DNA of 64,000 nucleotides, from positions 4,526,001 to 4,590,000 of the forward strand of contig NC_089436.1 of NCBI RefSeq assembly GCF_026210795.1. The letters are read 5' to 3'. Below the pieces are notes generated by a model. The model ran no database searches. It saw nothing but the letters and a program-made list of their open reading frames with translations, and was not told the origin of the DNA. Source of the DNA: Rhizophagus irregularis. Lineage: Eukaryota; Glomeromycota; Glomeromycetes; Glomerales; Glomeraceae. Of this stretch, positions 46,710-59,431 are shown piece after piece. A program made the position numbers and the translations under genes. Each line of letters starts with the position of its first letter. Position 1 is the stretch's first letter.

Positions 46710-47608
46710 TATGGCAAGCCAAATCGGACAAAAGTCTGTCAATGCACAGATAAATTATCACAGTTATTTCTTTCCATTTTTGGTAATTTTTCGCAGATGA
46801 ACTGTGATATTTTGCATTTATTATCTGCAAAACTTTCCAAAAATTTTTACAGATATTTTTTCTGAATTTTCCCATTTTTTATTATCTGAACTTCAACAGA
46901 TAATTTATCTGTGCGTTAACAGATAATTATCTGAATATTAACAGATAATCATCTGGGTAATAGCAGATAAATTATTGTTAGATTTATATATTTTTTTGTG
47001 ATAAATTAAAAGAAACATTTTTTAGAAGTCTGAAACTTGTCAAACTTAAACTTTTTTTCATGATTTTTTATTTATTGCTTTACAAGAAAAGTTTATAATG
47101 TTTATTAATATACTTTTTATAATATTTTGTTAAAAATATAATAAATAAATTATGTATCAAAAAACTATAAAGTAATTATTATTTATTATCTTATACTATA
47201 ACAGAATGAATTGTTTTTTTTTAACAATTGTACTATTTGTTTTTAAATTAAACAAATAAATTTTTAAAAATTATTTTAAATTCATACATTTAATACCATT
47301 TTCTCTAAAACTAAAATGCAAATTATTATCTTAATAATTAGAATAATTTATCTGTTAAAATCTGGATGATTATCTGTTAATATTCAGATAATTATCTGCT
47401 AACGTACAGATAAATTATCTGTTGATGCACAGATAATAAAAAATGGGAAAATTCAGAAAAAATATCTGTAAAAATTTTTGGAAAGTTTCGCAGATAATAT
47501 ATGCAAAATATCACAGATCATCTGCAAAAAATTACTAAAAATGGCAAAGAATAACTGTGAAAATTTATCTGTGCATTGACAGACTTTTGTCCGATTTGGC
47601 TTGCCATA
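46710..47608. mobile_element. Nested fold-back element of the same family (0.9 kb)
   Basis: Termini TATGGCAAGCCAAATCGGAC are inverted copies, followed by long paired arms rich in CAGATAATTATCTG and CAGATAAATTATCTG. The centre is AT-rich. Flanks GTTTTATCC and GTTTTTGTCC are similar, suggesting an imperfect target duplication. Confidence 0.7.
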
Positions 47609-47613
47609 GTTTT

Positions 47614-48695
47614 TGTCCAACTGTGTTTGATTTAATCCAACTATGCTCGATAATTTTATCCAGCACAGGGTTGATATATCGTTGGTCACATGTTTTAAGT
47701 TTAGCGTAGTTTTAAAAAAATTTTTTTTTTTTATTGGCTTTTTTTTATAAACAAATTTTGTAGAGAATTTTATTTTTAATATAGGCAAAGGCTTAGTTTG
47801 ATAGAATTTCTTTGGGAATTTTTTTAATAAGATTTTTTTGATAAAAAATTTCGTTAGAAAATTTTTTTCATTGATAGGAATATTTCTGAGTTTTTTTTTT
47901 GATGATAATTTCGTTAAAAATTTTTATTTGATAGAAATTTTATTGGAGAATTTTTTTTTGATAGATTTTTTTTTTGACATATACTTAACAATTTTTTGTG
48001 ACAGGAGAAATTTTTTTTTTTTGATAGAGAATTAATTGAGAATTTCTTTTTTTTTTGCAGAAAATTATTTGAAGAATTTTTTTAATAGGGAAGATTTTTT
48101 TTTTGATAGATAATTTCGTTACTAGAAAATTTTTTTAACAAGTGAGATTTTTTTTTGATAGAGAATTTCGTTAAGAATTTTTTTTTAATAGGAGGGAGTT
48201 TTCCTTGATAAAGAATTCTTTTGGGAATTTTTTTTAATAAGTGAAAGTATTTTTTGACGGAGAATTTTATTAGAGAATTTTTTTTTTTTTTTTTGATAGA
48301 AATTTCATAGAATTTTTTTTTTAATAGGTAAGATTTTTTTTTTTGATAGATTATTTCGTTAATAATTTTTTTAACAGGAGATTTTTTTTTTTTGATAGAA
48401 AATTTCGGTAAAGAATTTTTTTTTTAATAGGGAAAATGTATTTTTTGATGGAAGATTTTCGTTAGAAATTTTTCTTAATCAGGGATATTTTTTTTGATTG
48501 AGAATTTCATTAGAGAATTGTTGGTTGAAAAGCCTTTTTATTTTTTTGATGGAGAATTTTGTTAGAAGTCTCAATAGAAAATTTTATTGAAAATAGTTTT
48601 TTTTTAATAAGGGTATCGAGAATTTTGGCTTGAAATTTTTTTTTTTAATAAAGAATTTCATTAGAGATCTTTTTTTTTATAAAAAATTGATTGAA
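47614..48695. repeat. Left arm of a near-identical inverted repeat (right arm 49935-50930)
   Basis: The arm starts TTGTCCAACTGTGTTTGATT and runs through about twenty degenerate units like TTGATAGAGAATTTCGTTAA. The right arm is its complement with few differences and one deletion of about 80 bp. The pairing is direct evidence of a recent inverted duplication or conversion. Confidence 0.85.
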
Positions 48696-48739
48696 AATTT
48701 ATTGGAAAATTTTTTATTAAATTTTACAATTTTAATAAA

Positions 48740-49671
48740 TTTTTACTCCTCTTCATCTTCCCATCACTTCTTTTAATCTTCCATCGCTCCTTTTCGTCTC
48801 CCATCACTCCTTTTCGTCTCCCATCGCTTCTTTTCATCTCCCATCACTCCTCTTCGTCTCCTATCACTCCTTTTCGTCTTCCATCACTCTTTTTCATCTC
48901 CCATCGCTCCCTTTTGTCTTCTATCACTTCTTTTAATCTTCTCATCACTTCTTTTCGTCTCCCATCACTCCTCTTAATCTTCCCATCACTTCTTTTCGTC
49001 ACTCATCACTCCTCTTAATCTTCTCATCACTTCTTTTCGTCTCCTATCACTCCTTTTTATCTCCCATCACTCTCTTCATCACCCATCAGGCCATCACATC
49101 TCTTTGTCTCCCATTACTTCTTTTCATCTCCCATCACTCCTCTTCGTCTTTCATCACTCTTTTTGTCTCCCATCACTCCTCTTAATCTTCCCATCACTTC
49201 TTTTTTTTATCTCCCATCACTCCTCTTTGTTACCCATCACTTCTTTTCGTCTTCAATCACTCCTTTTCATCTCTCATCATGTCCTATTTCTCCTTTTGGT
49301 TCCTATCACTTCTCATTACTCTTTTTTACTCCCTTTTATCTTCTATTACTTTCCATTCCTCCATTGTTATTTTATTTTTTTTTCCTTGATCATTGTAATT
49401 TACTTATCTTTTTTATTTATTGTTATTGTTTCTTTTATTTGTACATTTCAATAAAAATAAATATGGTGATTTTATTCTTTAAAATCGTAAATGTGACTTA
49501 AATTTTAATATTTGTAAATAAAATTTTATTAAATAAGATTATTTTGAATAAATATGTTTGCAAAAAAAATTTTTAAAAAAAATATCTTTTTAATAATAAC
49601 CGATCAAAAATTAGATACATATTTGAAAAAAAAACCCAGGCGATGATCGCCCAGGCGACATTTAGCAATCC
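48740..49671. repeat. Inverted copy (R) of repeat 44929-45735
   Basis: A TCCCATCACTCCTCTTCGTC minisatellite occupies 48745-49330. It is followed by the unique part and the end GGCGACATTTAGCAATCC, complementary to the start of copy L. It sits in the loop between the two long arms. Confidence 0.75.
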
Positions 49672-51561
49672 CAATTTTTATTTATATATATTAAAAGTAT
49701 TTAAAATAGTAGATTTTCAAAAATGTTTTTATGCCAATTAATGATAAAAAGAAGAACCACTGCAAACAAATTTCTGCTATATACTTTTCTTAAAGTTAAC
49801 ATTATTAACTTTTTAATTTATGTCGGCTCATGCGGAGCTTTACTAGTATATAAAATTTGCTTAATTTACTATGCTACTTAGGATTCTATTTAATTTTATC
49901 TTAATCTTATTAATGTAATTTAGTGTTTTTTTAATTTTATAAAAAAAGATCTCTATTAAAAAAAAAAAAATTTCAAGCCAAAATTCTCGATACCCTTATT
50001 TAAAAAAAACTATTTTCAATAAAATTTTCTATTGAGACTTCTAACAAAATTCTCCATCAAAAAAATAAAAAAACTTTTCAACCAACAATTCTCTAATGAA
50101 ATTCTCAATCAAAAAAAAAATATCCCTGATTAAGAAAAATTTCTAACGAAAATCTTCCATCAAAAAATACATTTTCCCTATTAAAAAAAAAATTCTTTAC
50201 CAAAATTTTCTATCAAAAAAAAAATCTCCTGTTAAAAAAATTATTAACGAAATGATCTATCAAAAAAAAAATCTTACCTATTAAAAAAAAAATTCTATGA
50301 TGAAATTTCTATCAAAAAAAAAAAAAAAATTCTCTAATAAAATTCTCTGTCAAAAAATACTTTCACTTATTAAAAAAAATTCCCAAAAGAATTCTTTATC
50401 AAGGAAAACTCCCTCCTATTAAAAAAAAATTCTTAACGAAATTCTCTATCAAAAAAAAATCTCACTTGTTAAAAAAAATTTTCTAGTAACGAAATTATCT
50501 ATCAAAAAAAAATCTTCCCTATTAAAAAAATTCTTCAAATAATTTTCTGCAAAAAAAAAAGAAATTCTCAATTAATTCTCTATCAAAAAAAAAAATTTCT
50601 CCTGTCACAAAAAATTGTTAAGTATATGTCAAAAAAAAAATCTATCAAAAAAAAATTCTCCAATAAAATTTCTATCAAATAAAAATTTTTAACGAATCTT
50701 ATTAAAAAAATTCCCAAAGAAATTCTATCAAACTAAGCCTTTGCCTATATTAAAAATAAAATTCTCTACAAAATTTGTTTATAAAAAAAAGCCAATAAAA
50801 AAAAAAAAATTTTTTTAAAACTACGCTAAACTTAAAACATGTGACCAACGATATATCAACCCTGTGCTGGATAAAATTATCGAGCATAGTTGGATTAAAT
50901 CAAACACAGTTGGACAAAAACATCAAGCACAGACGGACAAAAATATCAAGCACAGATGGATAAAAACATAAAGCATGGACGGATAAAAATGTCAAGCATG
51001 GTCAGATAAAACCATCAAGCACGTACAGATAAAACCATCAAGCACGTACAGATAAACATCAAGCACGGTACAGATAAAACATCAAGCACGTACAGATAAA
51101 ACATCAAGCACGTACAGATAAACATCAAGCATGAACAGATAAAAATATCAAGCACGTACAGATAAATATCAAGCACGGACAGATGAATATCAAGCATGAA
51201 CAGGTAAAATGTCAGGCACGGTGTAACATTTTGTCAATCCATGCTTGATTTTTCACCCGCCCAATGCCTGATAGTTTAGTCCAGCTCGGCTTGCCATAGA
51301 AATTGACCTGAAATATTTATCAATATATACAGATCACGATACAAAGTTGTTAGCAATCAGATGATCTAAATTTCATAATGTTGTTTATTGTGATTGGCCG
51401 TTGTAATAATAAGTTGTATTCCAAAAAAGGAAGGAAGTAGGTCCTAATTTGGTTAGCAAATATGGCAAAACAGGGTCCATTTTTATATAAAATATATATA
51501 AACATAATTGAAATTTCGTTTCATTGCAATGAATTTCAATTTCAATTTCAATTTCAATATA

Positions 51562-52517
51562 TGGTCCGGTGCAAAAAGATTTGTACATCACTAAAAAAGG
51601 ACAAGATTTACGCCAAAGAAAAATTTTGTAAAACTAAACATAACGGGCTGAGATTTACATATTTATTAGTAAATAATTGCCCGAATTTGCTGATAAAATT
51701 TTTTTTTATTGTATGATACTTCCTTCTTCCTTAAAATGAAGTGGCATACCACTAACAGACAACGAAAAACTAATGATAATAAAGTATGCATAATTATCTT
51801 CCAAAGGCTAATTTTACAAAAGAAAGTCATCTGGAGCTTAAATTACGCAAGCAAGTTGCTGAAACACTAATTGTACCAAGGGTACAGTTGGGAGCATTGC
51901 ATTAGACTGGAATAAGTACAGTGATTGCACATTTACACCACATAAAACACTTTGGATGGCCTAATCCAACTTCAAGCATGAAAAACTGGAAGTCAATATT
52001 GTTTTTCAAATGAATTACAAAAACTAGAACTATTGGAGCTGGTTTAAATGCACAAGAAAATGGTACTATTTTCTTGCATTAAAATAGCAAAACAATATGA
52101 TCATGAAGTTTTTATATGTCACCTATTATTATGAACTACAGCCAATTGAAGGTGTTTAAGCAGTTGTAAAAGGTGAAATTGTAAGATCCTAAATTATTGC
52201 CTGTTTGAAATACACTTTTAAATGCATTAAAAAATGAAGTCAACTTAAAGATTATAATGAATTTTAGAAAAAAGTGCTTAAAATACCAAGGCATATTTTA
52301 GTATATTTTGAGGCTAACGAAAATGTCCAATTAATTAATAAAGAATCTAATAATTATAGTGAATCCGATGGTGATGCACAATTTGGTGTAATAATGATAT
52401 TATAATATTTCCGAATATATACTAATAAGATTTATATAAAAAAAAATGAAATTTAATTTATTAAAAAATTTTTTATTGACATTTATTTTGATGTACAAAT
52501 CTTTTTGCACCGGACCA
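51562..52517. mobile_element. Mariner-like element, degraded (956 bp)
   Basis: It is flanked by TA. Ends TGGTCCGGTGCAAAAAGATT are perfect inverted copies of at least 29 bp. Weak coding traces in changing frames occur inside but no catalytic motif is readable, so it is non-autonomous. Confidence 0.8.
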
Positions 52518-52572
52518 TATCAATTGATTGTTTTTTGAACAGCAGTTGTTTAAATAAATTTCGTGAATTGAA

Positions 52573-53165
52573 GTTGATCATCATTTACGTCACAGTAATT
52601 AAAAATAATCTAAAATTGGATTCACATGTTATAAAAATTGAAACTTGTATATAGTAACTATAAATAAATTAGTTATAATGAAGGTACTTTTTTTTATTAA
52701 TAAAATTGTATTTTTTTGTTTGTTTGTTAATTAAATTAAAAATTGTGATTTTTCCCATAAATTACACATTTTTTTAATTAATAATAAAAAAAAATAATAA
52801 ATTTACAAATTGAAAATCGAAAGATGATCATCATTTACGTCACAATGAAAATAATCTACAATTAAATTCACATGTTAATATTAGTTAAAAGAACTAAAGC
52901 CGCAATTAATAACTATAAATAAATTAGTTATAATGAAGCTACCTTTTTTTATTAATAAAAAATTGTATTTTTTTATTTGTTTTTTTAATTAATAATAAAA
53001 AAAATAAATTTACAAATTGAAAATTGAAAGATGATCATCATTTACGTCGCAATGAAAATAATCTACAATTAAATTCACATGTTAATATTAGTTAAAAGAA
53101 CTAAAGCCGCAATTAATAAATATAAATAAATTAGTTACAATGAAACCACACTTTTTTTATAGCTA
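52573..53165. repeat. Three tandem copies of a 180-250 bp unit
   Basis: Units begin GATGATCATCATTTACGTCA or a close variant, carry AATTCACATGTTA and AAATTAGTTATAATGAAG, and end in T-rich sequence. The second and third copies are nearly identical. Non-coding. Confidence 0.75.
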
Positions 53166-54202
53166 TAATTATAAAAGTGTGGTTTTTTTCAACAGATTAT
53201 TACACTTTTTTAATAATAAAAACTAGTCATACCCTAGGGCCGGTGACCGGCCCTTTCTAAGAGTATGATATATACCATAAATTTTAACACTTATTTGCAG
53301 TAACAAAAGTATTGATAAGATATAATTTGAAATAAATAAATAATTTATTTTATTTTTTTTTCATCTAAAATATTTTAATTTGTTTTTTACGTTTTGATTT
53401 AATAATCTTGTAATTGGCCTTAAAAGAAGAATTTATAAAAAACAATTTTTTTTAAAAAAATTTTTTCGTTTCTACTTTCTAACCAAAATAAAATAATTCA
53501 ATAAAATTTATTTCACATGATTAAAACTTAATATTGTAGGATATTTCAAATCAAATTTGGACGATTCTATGTCCACATATTATGTTTTTAATAAATCAAT
53601 TCATGTAATATATAATTTTTTTTATAAATCAATTCATGTAATATATATTTTAATAAGAAAATTCATATAATTTTTCTTTAATAATTAAATTCATATAATG
53701 TTTTTAATAATTAAGTTTGTATTATATTTTTAAGGGACCGATCGCGACTCAATAGGTGAAATTTATTAATTACGATTTATGCAAATCTTTACCGAAAATG
53801 GCTAAAACTCCTATTTTACCGGATCGTCATCTCATCATGTGATATAATATGCAAATTTTAAATACAGTAATTAATAATGTCGATCATAACTAAGCCACTT
53901 GAAGAGTTTGAAGTCGCCAGAGTTCCACGTCTTCGATTTTACTATGGAAGAACGTAAGATTCCGACCATATATTTTCGGCTATTTCAAGCTTTAAATAAA
54001 TTATTTTTGAGCAATTTTAACCAAAATCGGTTAGTTTTAGATTTTTTTTTTGGGTTTAACCCTATATATAGTTTATTTAGGTATCGTTTCTTTATTTTAT
54101 TTTTTTTTTAAAACATACTGAGCGGTGTTTAATCATAAACATTTACTTTCTACCAGTTTATTTATTATATTATAGTGCGTTATTTACCATATTTTCTGTA
54201 GC
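53166..54202. other. Intergenic region
   Basis: No supported gene. GGGCCGGTGACCGGCCC near 53235 is a short palindrome. A 70-codon ORF at 53899 has no recognisable feature. Confidence 0.4.
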
Positions 54203-55032
54203 TTATTCCTTGAACGTTCGTGCATAAGCTGAGATCCAATTTTGTATTATTGTTATCTTAGGGACGTCTTCAGCTTTCAATTCACCAGATTCAACAAATG
54301 TCAGCAGTTCATTATACATATCCTTTGCTGACATCTTATCCTTTTGATTAAGATTTCCATTCAAAAAAAAACTTTTCAACAACTCCTTTACCTGCTTTGT
54401 CATTCTTTTTCCCTTTCCTTTTCCCCCTACTTTTTGATTGCTTTTTAGTGCCCATCCCATAGGAAATTGAAAATTCATGTCAACAGAACTAATTCAATAC
54501 AAATCATGTAGGTTTATAATTTGAATTATGTTTGTTTAGGTTTCACATCTATTTACCTTACATCTTCTAATTTACCATCACCATTATTATTATTATCCAT
54601 GAATTCTGGTATGCTAGGTGTATCTATATATAGAAAATTATTAGTCAAATGTTATGATGAAAAAATTTTATTTCAATCAATCACCTAACAGAGGAATTGT
54701 CCAAGTTAATTCAGGTTCAGTTTGTTCAGAAATTTTTGGATGGGGACGAATAATTGGTTTGGTGCATAGTTTGGCAATTGCAGCAGGAGAAAAATTATTC
54801 CATGGACCAAAATGTGGAAGTGATCGGGCACATACATAACCTGTCATTTCGCCAGAAATTGGCCATTTCCAGTAAAACAAATTTGAAATACCTTTTATAG
54901 TTTTGACATTGGGCTTTGAATTTTGTTCTTTTTTGCTAATATTATATATTTTTTCATCTTCAGGTTCAAATTGACTTCGATTTGGTTCTAAATTTGCCAG
55001 TGATGTACCAGCTAAATGTTTAGCTGCTTCCA
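54203..55032 (-). pseudogene. Host gene of unknown function, 3' part, split by the CACTA insertion
   Basis: Minus-strand exons continue from 63953-64000 and 63827-63890 on the far side of the element, then 54685-55032, 54557-54623 and 54203-54488. All introns are GT-AG with agreeing phase. The protein reads ISHSIKRYIRIGYDIRDG up to the break, VEAAKHLAGTSLANLEPNRS after it, then PISGEMTGYVCARSLPHFG, and ends in a basic domain (KGKRMTKQVKELLKSFFLNG ... EDVPKITIIQNWISAYA). I recognise the last domain as common in Rhizophagus proteins but cannot name a function. The frame is intact across the insertion if one CTA copy is removed, so the gene was probably broken recently. Confidence 0.75.
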
Positions 55033-55204
55033 CTACACAGGTCGAACAGATGTCATTGTCGCAAAATTTGCCTGGAATTTTTCTGGCAAATTGAGAATTA
55101 TCCCGGTAAATTGAGGTAAATTGTGTTACAATTTTGGGATAATGGAGGTCTTACAATTTGGCAAATTTTGTCAAAATGGCGACAATCCTACACAATTCCT
55201 AATT

Positions 55205-56395
55205 CAAATGTTGAGAAATTTTTCAGAAATTTTAGTCAAATTTTTAGTAATTTTATGCAAACGTAATGAAAATTGTGGTGAATTTAGTCAAAATTTTTAG
55301 TAATTTTATGTAAACGAAGTGCAAATTGTGGTGAATTTAGTCAAATTTTTAGTAATGTTATGTAAACGTAATGCAAATTGTAGTGAATTTAGTCAAATTT
55401 TTAGTAATGTTATGTAAACGAAGTGCAAATTGTGGTGAATTTAGGTAAATTTTTAGTAATTTTATGTAAACGTAATGCAAATTGTAGTGAATTTAGTCAA
55501 ATTTTTAGTAATTTTATGTAAACGTAATGAAAATTGTGGTGAATTTAGTCAAATTTTTAGTAATTTTATGTAAACGAAGTGCAAATTGTGGTGAATTTAG
55601 GTAAATTTTTAGTAATTTTATGTAAACGTAATGCAAATTGTAGTGAATTTAGTCAAATTTTTAGTAATTTTATGTAAACGTAATGAAAATTGTGGTGAAT
55701 TTAGTCAAATTTTTAGTAATGTTATGTAAACGAAGTGCAAATTGTAATGAATTTAGGTAAATTTTTAGTAATTTTATGTAAACGAAGTGCAAATTGTGGT
55801 GAATTTAGTCAAATTTTTAGTAATGTTATATAAACGTAATGAAAATTGTGGTGAATTTAGTCAAATTTTTAGTAATGTTATGTAAACGTAATGAAAATTG
55901 TGGTGAATTTAGTCAAATTTTTAGTAATTTTATGTAAACGAAGTGCAAATTGTGGTGAATTTAGTCAAATTTTTAGTAATGTTATGTAAACGAAGTGCAA
56001 ATTGTGGTGAATTTAGTCAAATTTTTAGTAATGTTATGTAAACGTAATGAAAATTGTGGTGAATTTAGGTAAATTTTTAGTAATGTTATGTAAACGTAAT
56101 GAAAATTGTGGTGAATTTAGTCAAATTTTTAGTAATTTTATGTAAACGAAGTGCAAATTGTGGTGAATTTAGTCAAATTTTTAGTAATGTTATGTAAACG
56201 AAGTGCAAATTGTGGTGAATTTAGTCAAATTTTTAGTAATGTTATGTAAACGTAATGAAAATTGTGGTGAATTTAGGTAAATTTTTAGTAATATTATGTA
56301 AACGTAATGCAAATTGTGGTGAATTTAGGTAAATTTTTAGTAATTTTATGTAAACGAAGTGCAAATTGTGGTGAATTTAGGTAAATTTTTAGTAA
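55205..56395. repeat. Left subterminal satellite, 51-bp unit, about 23 copies
   Basis: The unit contains AATTTAGTCAAATTTTTAGT, then AATTTTATGTAAACGAAGTG and AAATTGTGGTG. Two variants (GTAATGAAA and GAAGTGCAA) alternate in blocks, which suggests higher-order duplication. Confidence 0.9.
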
Positions 56396-56499
56396 TGACG
56401 CCAAATTTACCAAATTTGAAATAAAAATTGTCAAAAATATTACATATATTTTGATATTTATTATATAATCCATTAATATCCCTACATATTCTTCCTACA

Positions 56500-58591
56500 C
56501 CCTTACTGTTCTTTTTCTTTTTCTTTTGAGGTTCTCTTAGGAATATTATCATGAATATGTTCCTGTTCTTGGGACGATGGTTTGGATGATGATTTTTTAT
56601 TTGTTTTTTTCGATTGATCACGCATGTTGTCAATAACTTCCTGCAATTCATCAAGTGCTTCGTTGTTTTTATTTGTGGATTTTTTATTTTTTGAAATTCT
56701 TTTTGATGATCGTGTTTGTTGAGGTGTTTTCCTTTTTAGTAGCGATGATGGGGTTTTTGCGGTGTTAATGGTGGGGTTTTGGAGGATTGTTTAGATCGTT
56801 TATTTGATCGTTGTCCCGATGTCTGTGATAATGACGTTTCCTCTTGCTCTGGCTCGTTTACCTCATCCTCACCTCTTCTTCTTCATCAGATTCAGCATTT
56901 ATATCTAATTTATCGACGTTGAGATCTTAAAAGAAAAATTTAAAAAATTTTCTAAAAATTCCGTTCCATAAAAAAAAAAAGAGAACGGTAATACCCAATT
57001 ACCATAACTTTGTTGACTTTGTTGACTTTGTTGACTTTGTTCCTCCTCTTCACTATTCGATTCCGACTCATCATCTGACTCTTCATCAATAGATTTATGG
57101 ACTGAGGGAGATTCTCGCTTTCTGTCTTTAAGTGTCCACCAAATTAAATTTGGTGGTGCTTTCTTATTTTTCCAAAATTCATCTTTAAGGATACGAGGAC
57201 GTACTCTCTTATTTTCTGGAAAATATTTTTCCACGTATTCGTCAATTGAATGTAGAAGTTTCGTTAACTAAAAATAAACGTGTATTAGAAATAGATAAAC
57301 TTCTATTGTTTTTGGGTTTGGCATTTTTCCAAAATTCGAAAGCATGCAAGGAAATTGATATGTCGAGATTTGGCGAAACTAGAAGCACCAATCATGTATC
57401 GATAAAGACATTTTAGTGTCACTGTGCATAAACATAATGAATTGTCTGACTTACTTCATCAGATCTCCATGATAATTTGTAAACAAAAAGGTTTTTGCGG
57501 TTTGTGAATGCGTTTGGATCATTCTCGCGTTTTTTAAAAGATTTTCAATAATCAGGGTGATTCTTCATGGCTAATGCGCCCTTCATCCTTCGATCCCGTT
57601 TCTGAAATTAAAATAACTATTAGTAATTTTCAATATTACCTAAAAATTTGGAACTTGATTAACTTACTTCTGATAAATGGTTGATTATATGGCTCATTAT
57701 TTTCTTTTGTTTTATTTCTGCCTCGTTAAGCTAGCTTTCTTTCCATTTACGTCGGCCATTTTTATGCAAATCTGAGAACACATCCCGAACTATACTTAAT
57801 GTTGCACGAATACCACGTTGTTCAAGAAGTGATTGGATACGGGGGATCAGATCCTTTTCCAATTGTGGTGCAATCTCGCCGAACTTCTTCGTATAATCGA
57901 TGGGAATTGAATCGATTTTTGCGCTACGAATTAGAATTTTAATTTCGTTCTATAAAATGAAAATTGATAAAATTAATGAGTTTAAACGTCACATAAATAA
58001 TAAAAATATACCAAAACAAACTTTTATTTCTTTTCGATGCTTCTTATTATATTGTTTTTGTGCTGTCTCTTGCAACGAATGTAGATCTTTTTCAGGGGTA
58101 TATTCCTCATTGTCTTGTTTATCAAGTTCATCTTCGTTATCGTCATCATCATCATCAACCTGAATATATTCTATTTGTCGATTTTGTCGTGAACGTTCTT
58201 GTGAGTTCAGAGAACGCTCCAGCATTTTCGTTATTTGCCCGAACCCAGTGGACATTTGTTCTTGAATTGACGACATTCCCCGTTTAAGTCGTGAAATACG
58301 TTCTTAATGTACAAAAAAAATAGTAATTTTTAAATTAAGTTTGCTATTTAATCAAAATTTCGAATGATCTGCCAAATTATCCGCCAAAACGTAAATTATA
58401 CCTTCAGTATCCAGACTTGATGACCTATTTAATCGATTACGATTGTGTATTTGGTCGATGGATTCGGCTGAATTTAAGTGTGATAAAGAGCAAACTGTCT
58501 GAATGCCCTGTCCATCACGAGAAGCATCGATAGATAATGGAGAATGTAGTGTACGAGTACGACGCGTTAACAAACTTCTTTTTTTGGTCAT
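56500..58591 (-). pseudogene. Second gene of the CACTA element, coiled-coil/acidic protein, degraded
   Basis: The start is MTKKRSLLTRRTRTLHSPLS at 58591. Exons follow on the minus strand with GT-AG borders: a coiled-coil segment (RISRLKRGMSSIQEQMSTGF, 58300 region), an acidic Asp/Glu stretch, NEIKILIRSAKIDSIPIDYT, then KRDRRMKGALAMKNHPDY and [18 protein letters not shown] with a Gln/Ser run, and a basic tail. In-frame stops near 57725 and 57550 and a frame change near 56870 break it. Its position suits a TnpA-like accessory protein, but no homology is claimed. Confidence 0.5.
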
Positions 58592-58619
58592 TATCAGAAA
58601 AGAAATGAAGTAAAAGCTA

Positions 58620-59431
58620 GAAATGTGGAAGGAACGAACGTAAAATTGAAGAAACGTAAAGTAAAAAAGAGTTGAGTAAAAAAAAAATTAGAAAGGAACA
58701 AAAATAAAATAATTTGAAAATTGTAAAGACGATTTTAATGTAAAGGAACAAAAATTGCAAAATCGACAATTGTATTGTAAAAAAAAAATCACTCTTTATA
58801 TATTTATTCCAATTAAATGTTTTCTTCGCGTAATTGTTTGAAATAATTAAATAATTTTTGAATTGTTCTATTTTGGTAATCGCTGATTTTGGGAAATAGT
58901 TAAATAGTTAAATGATTTGAATTGTTCTATTTTGGTCATCGCTAATTTTGGAATTAATTAGCCAATCGCTAAGTATATTAAGAATATAATTAAGAATAAT
59001 TTGGAATTTAATATATAAATTTAGTCAAACAAGGTTACGAGGAGTATACTGAAAGTTAAATTTATTGTTATCGCTGATATATTTAAGTATATAATTAAGA
59101 ATAATTTGGAATTTAATATATAAATTTATACTATAAAAAGTTAAACAAGGAGTATACTGAAAGTTAAATTTTATTGTAGATCTGTCAAAATGTAACATAT
59201 TCACTTTCGATTATATATTGATCTACAATTGATGTATTGATGTTCGAAAAAAAATAAAAATGTATATATAATTGATGTATTGATGTTCGAAAAAAAATAA
59301 AAATGTATATACAATTGATGTATTGATGTTCGAAAAAAAATAAAAATGTATCATCTGATTATTTATTACAGCAAAATGCTGGTATTTTGGTTAAATTCAC
59401 ATTTTGTAAAATTAAATCAAAATTTGAATAA
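58620..59431. repeat. Central spacer between the two CACTA genes, with a short tandem repeat
   Basis: About three copies of a 50-bp unit (ATTGATGTATTGATGTTCG followed by an A-rich stretch) lie at 59225-59350. Two related segments around 58850-58975 and 59040-59165 are also duplicated. It should contain both promoters. Confidence 0.5.

Larger units (their letters stand above)
46372..51298. mobile_element. Large fold-back element (4.9 kb)
   Basis: Termini are TATGGCAAGCCGAGTTGGAC and, inverted, TATGGCAAGCCGAGCTGGAC. GAAATT occurs at both flanks (46366-46371 and 51299-51304) as a possible target duplication. Inside each end is an inverted minisatellite (CGTGCTTGATGTTTTATCTG on the left, its complement on the right), followed by arms of about 1 kb. 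No coding region was found. It contains nested copies at 46710-47608 and 48740-49671. Confidence 0.7.

Noticed and set aside
51385-51716. ORFs around the TTTCAA microsatellite
   Set aside because: They are generated by the simple repeat and the mariner-like end; no domain is visible.
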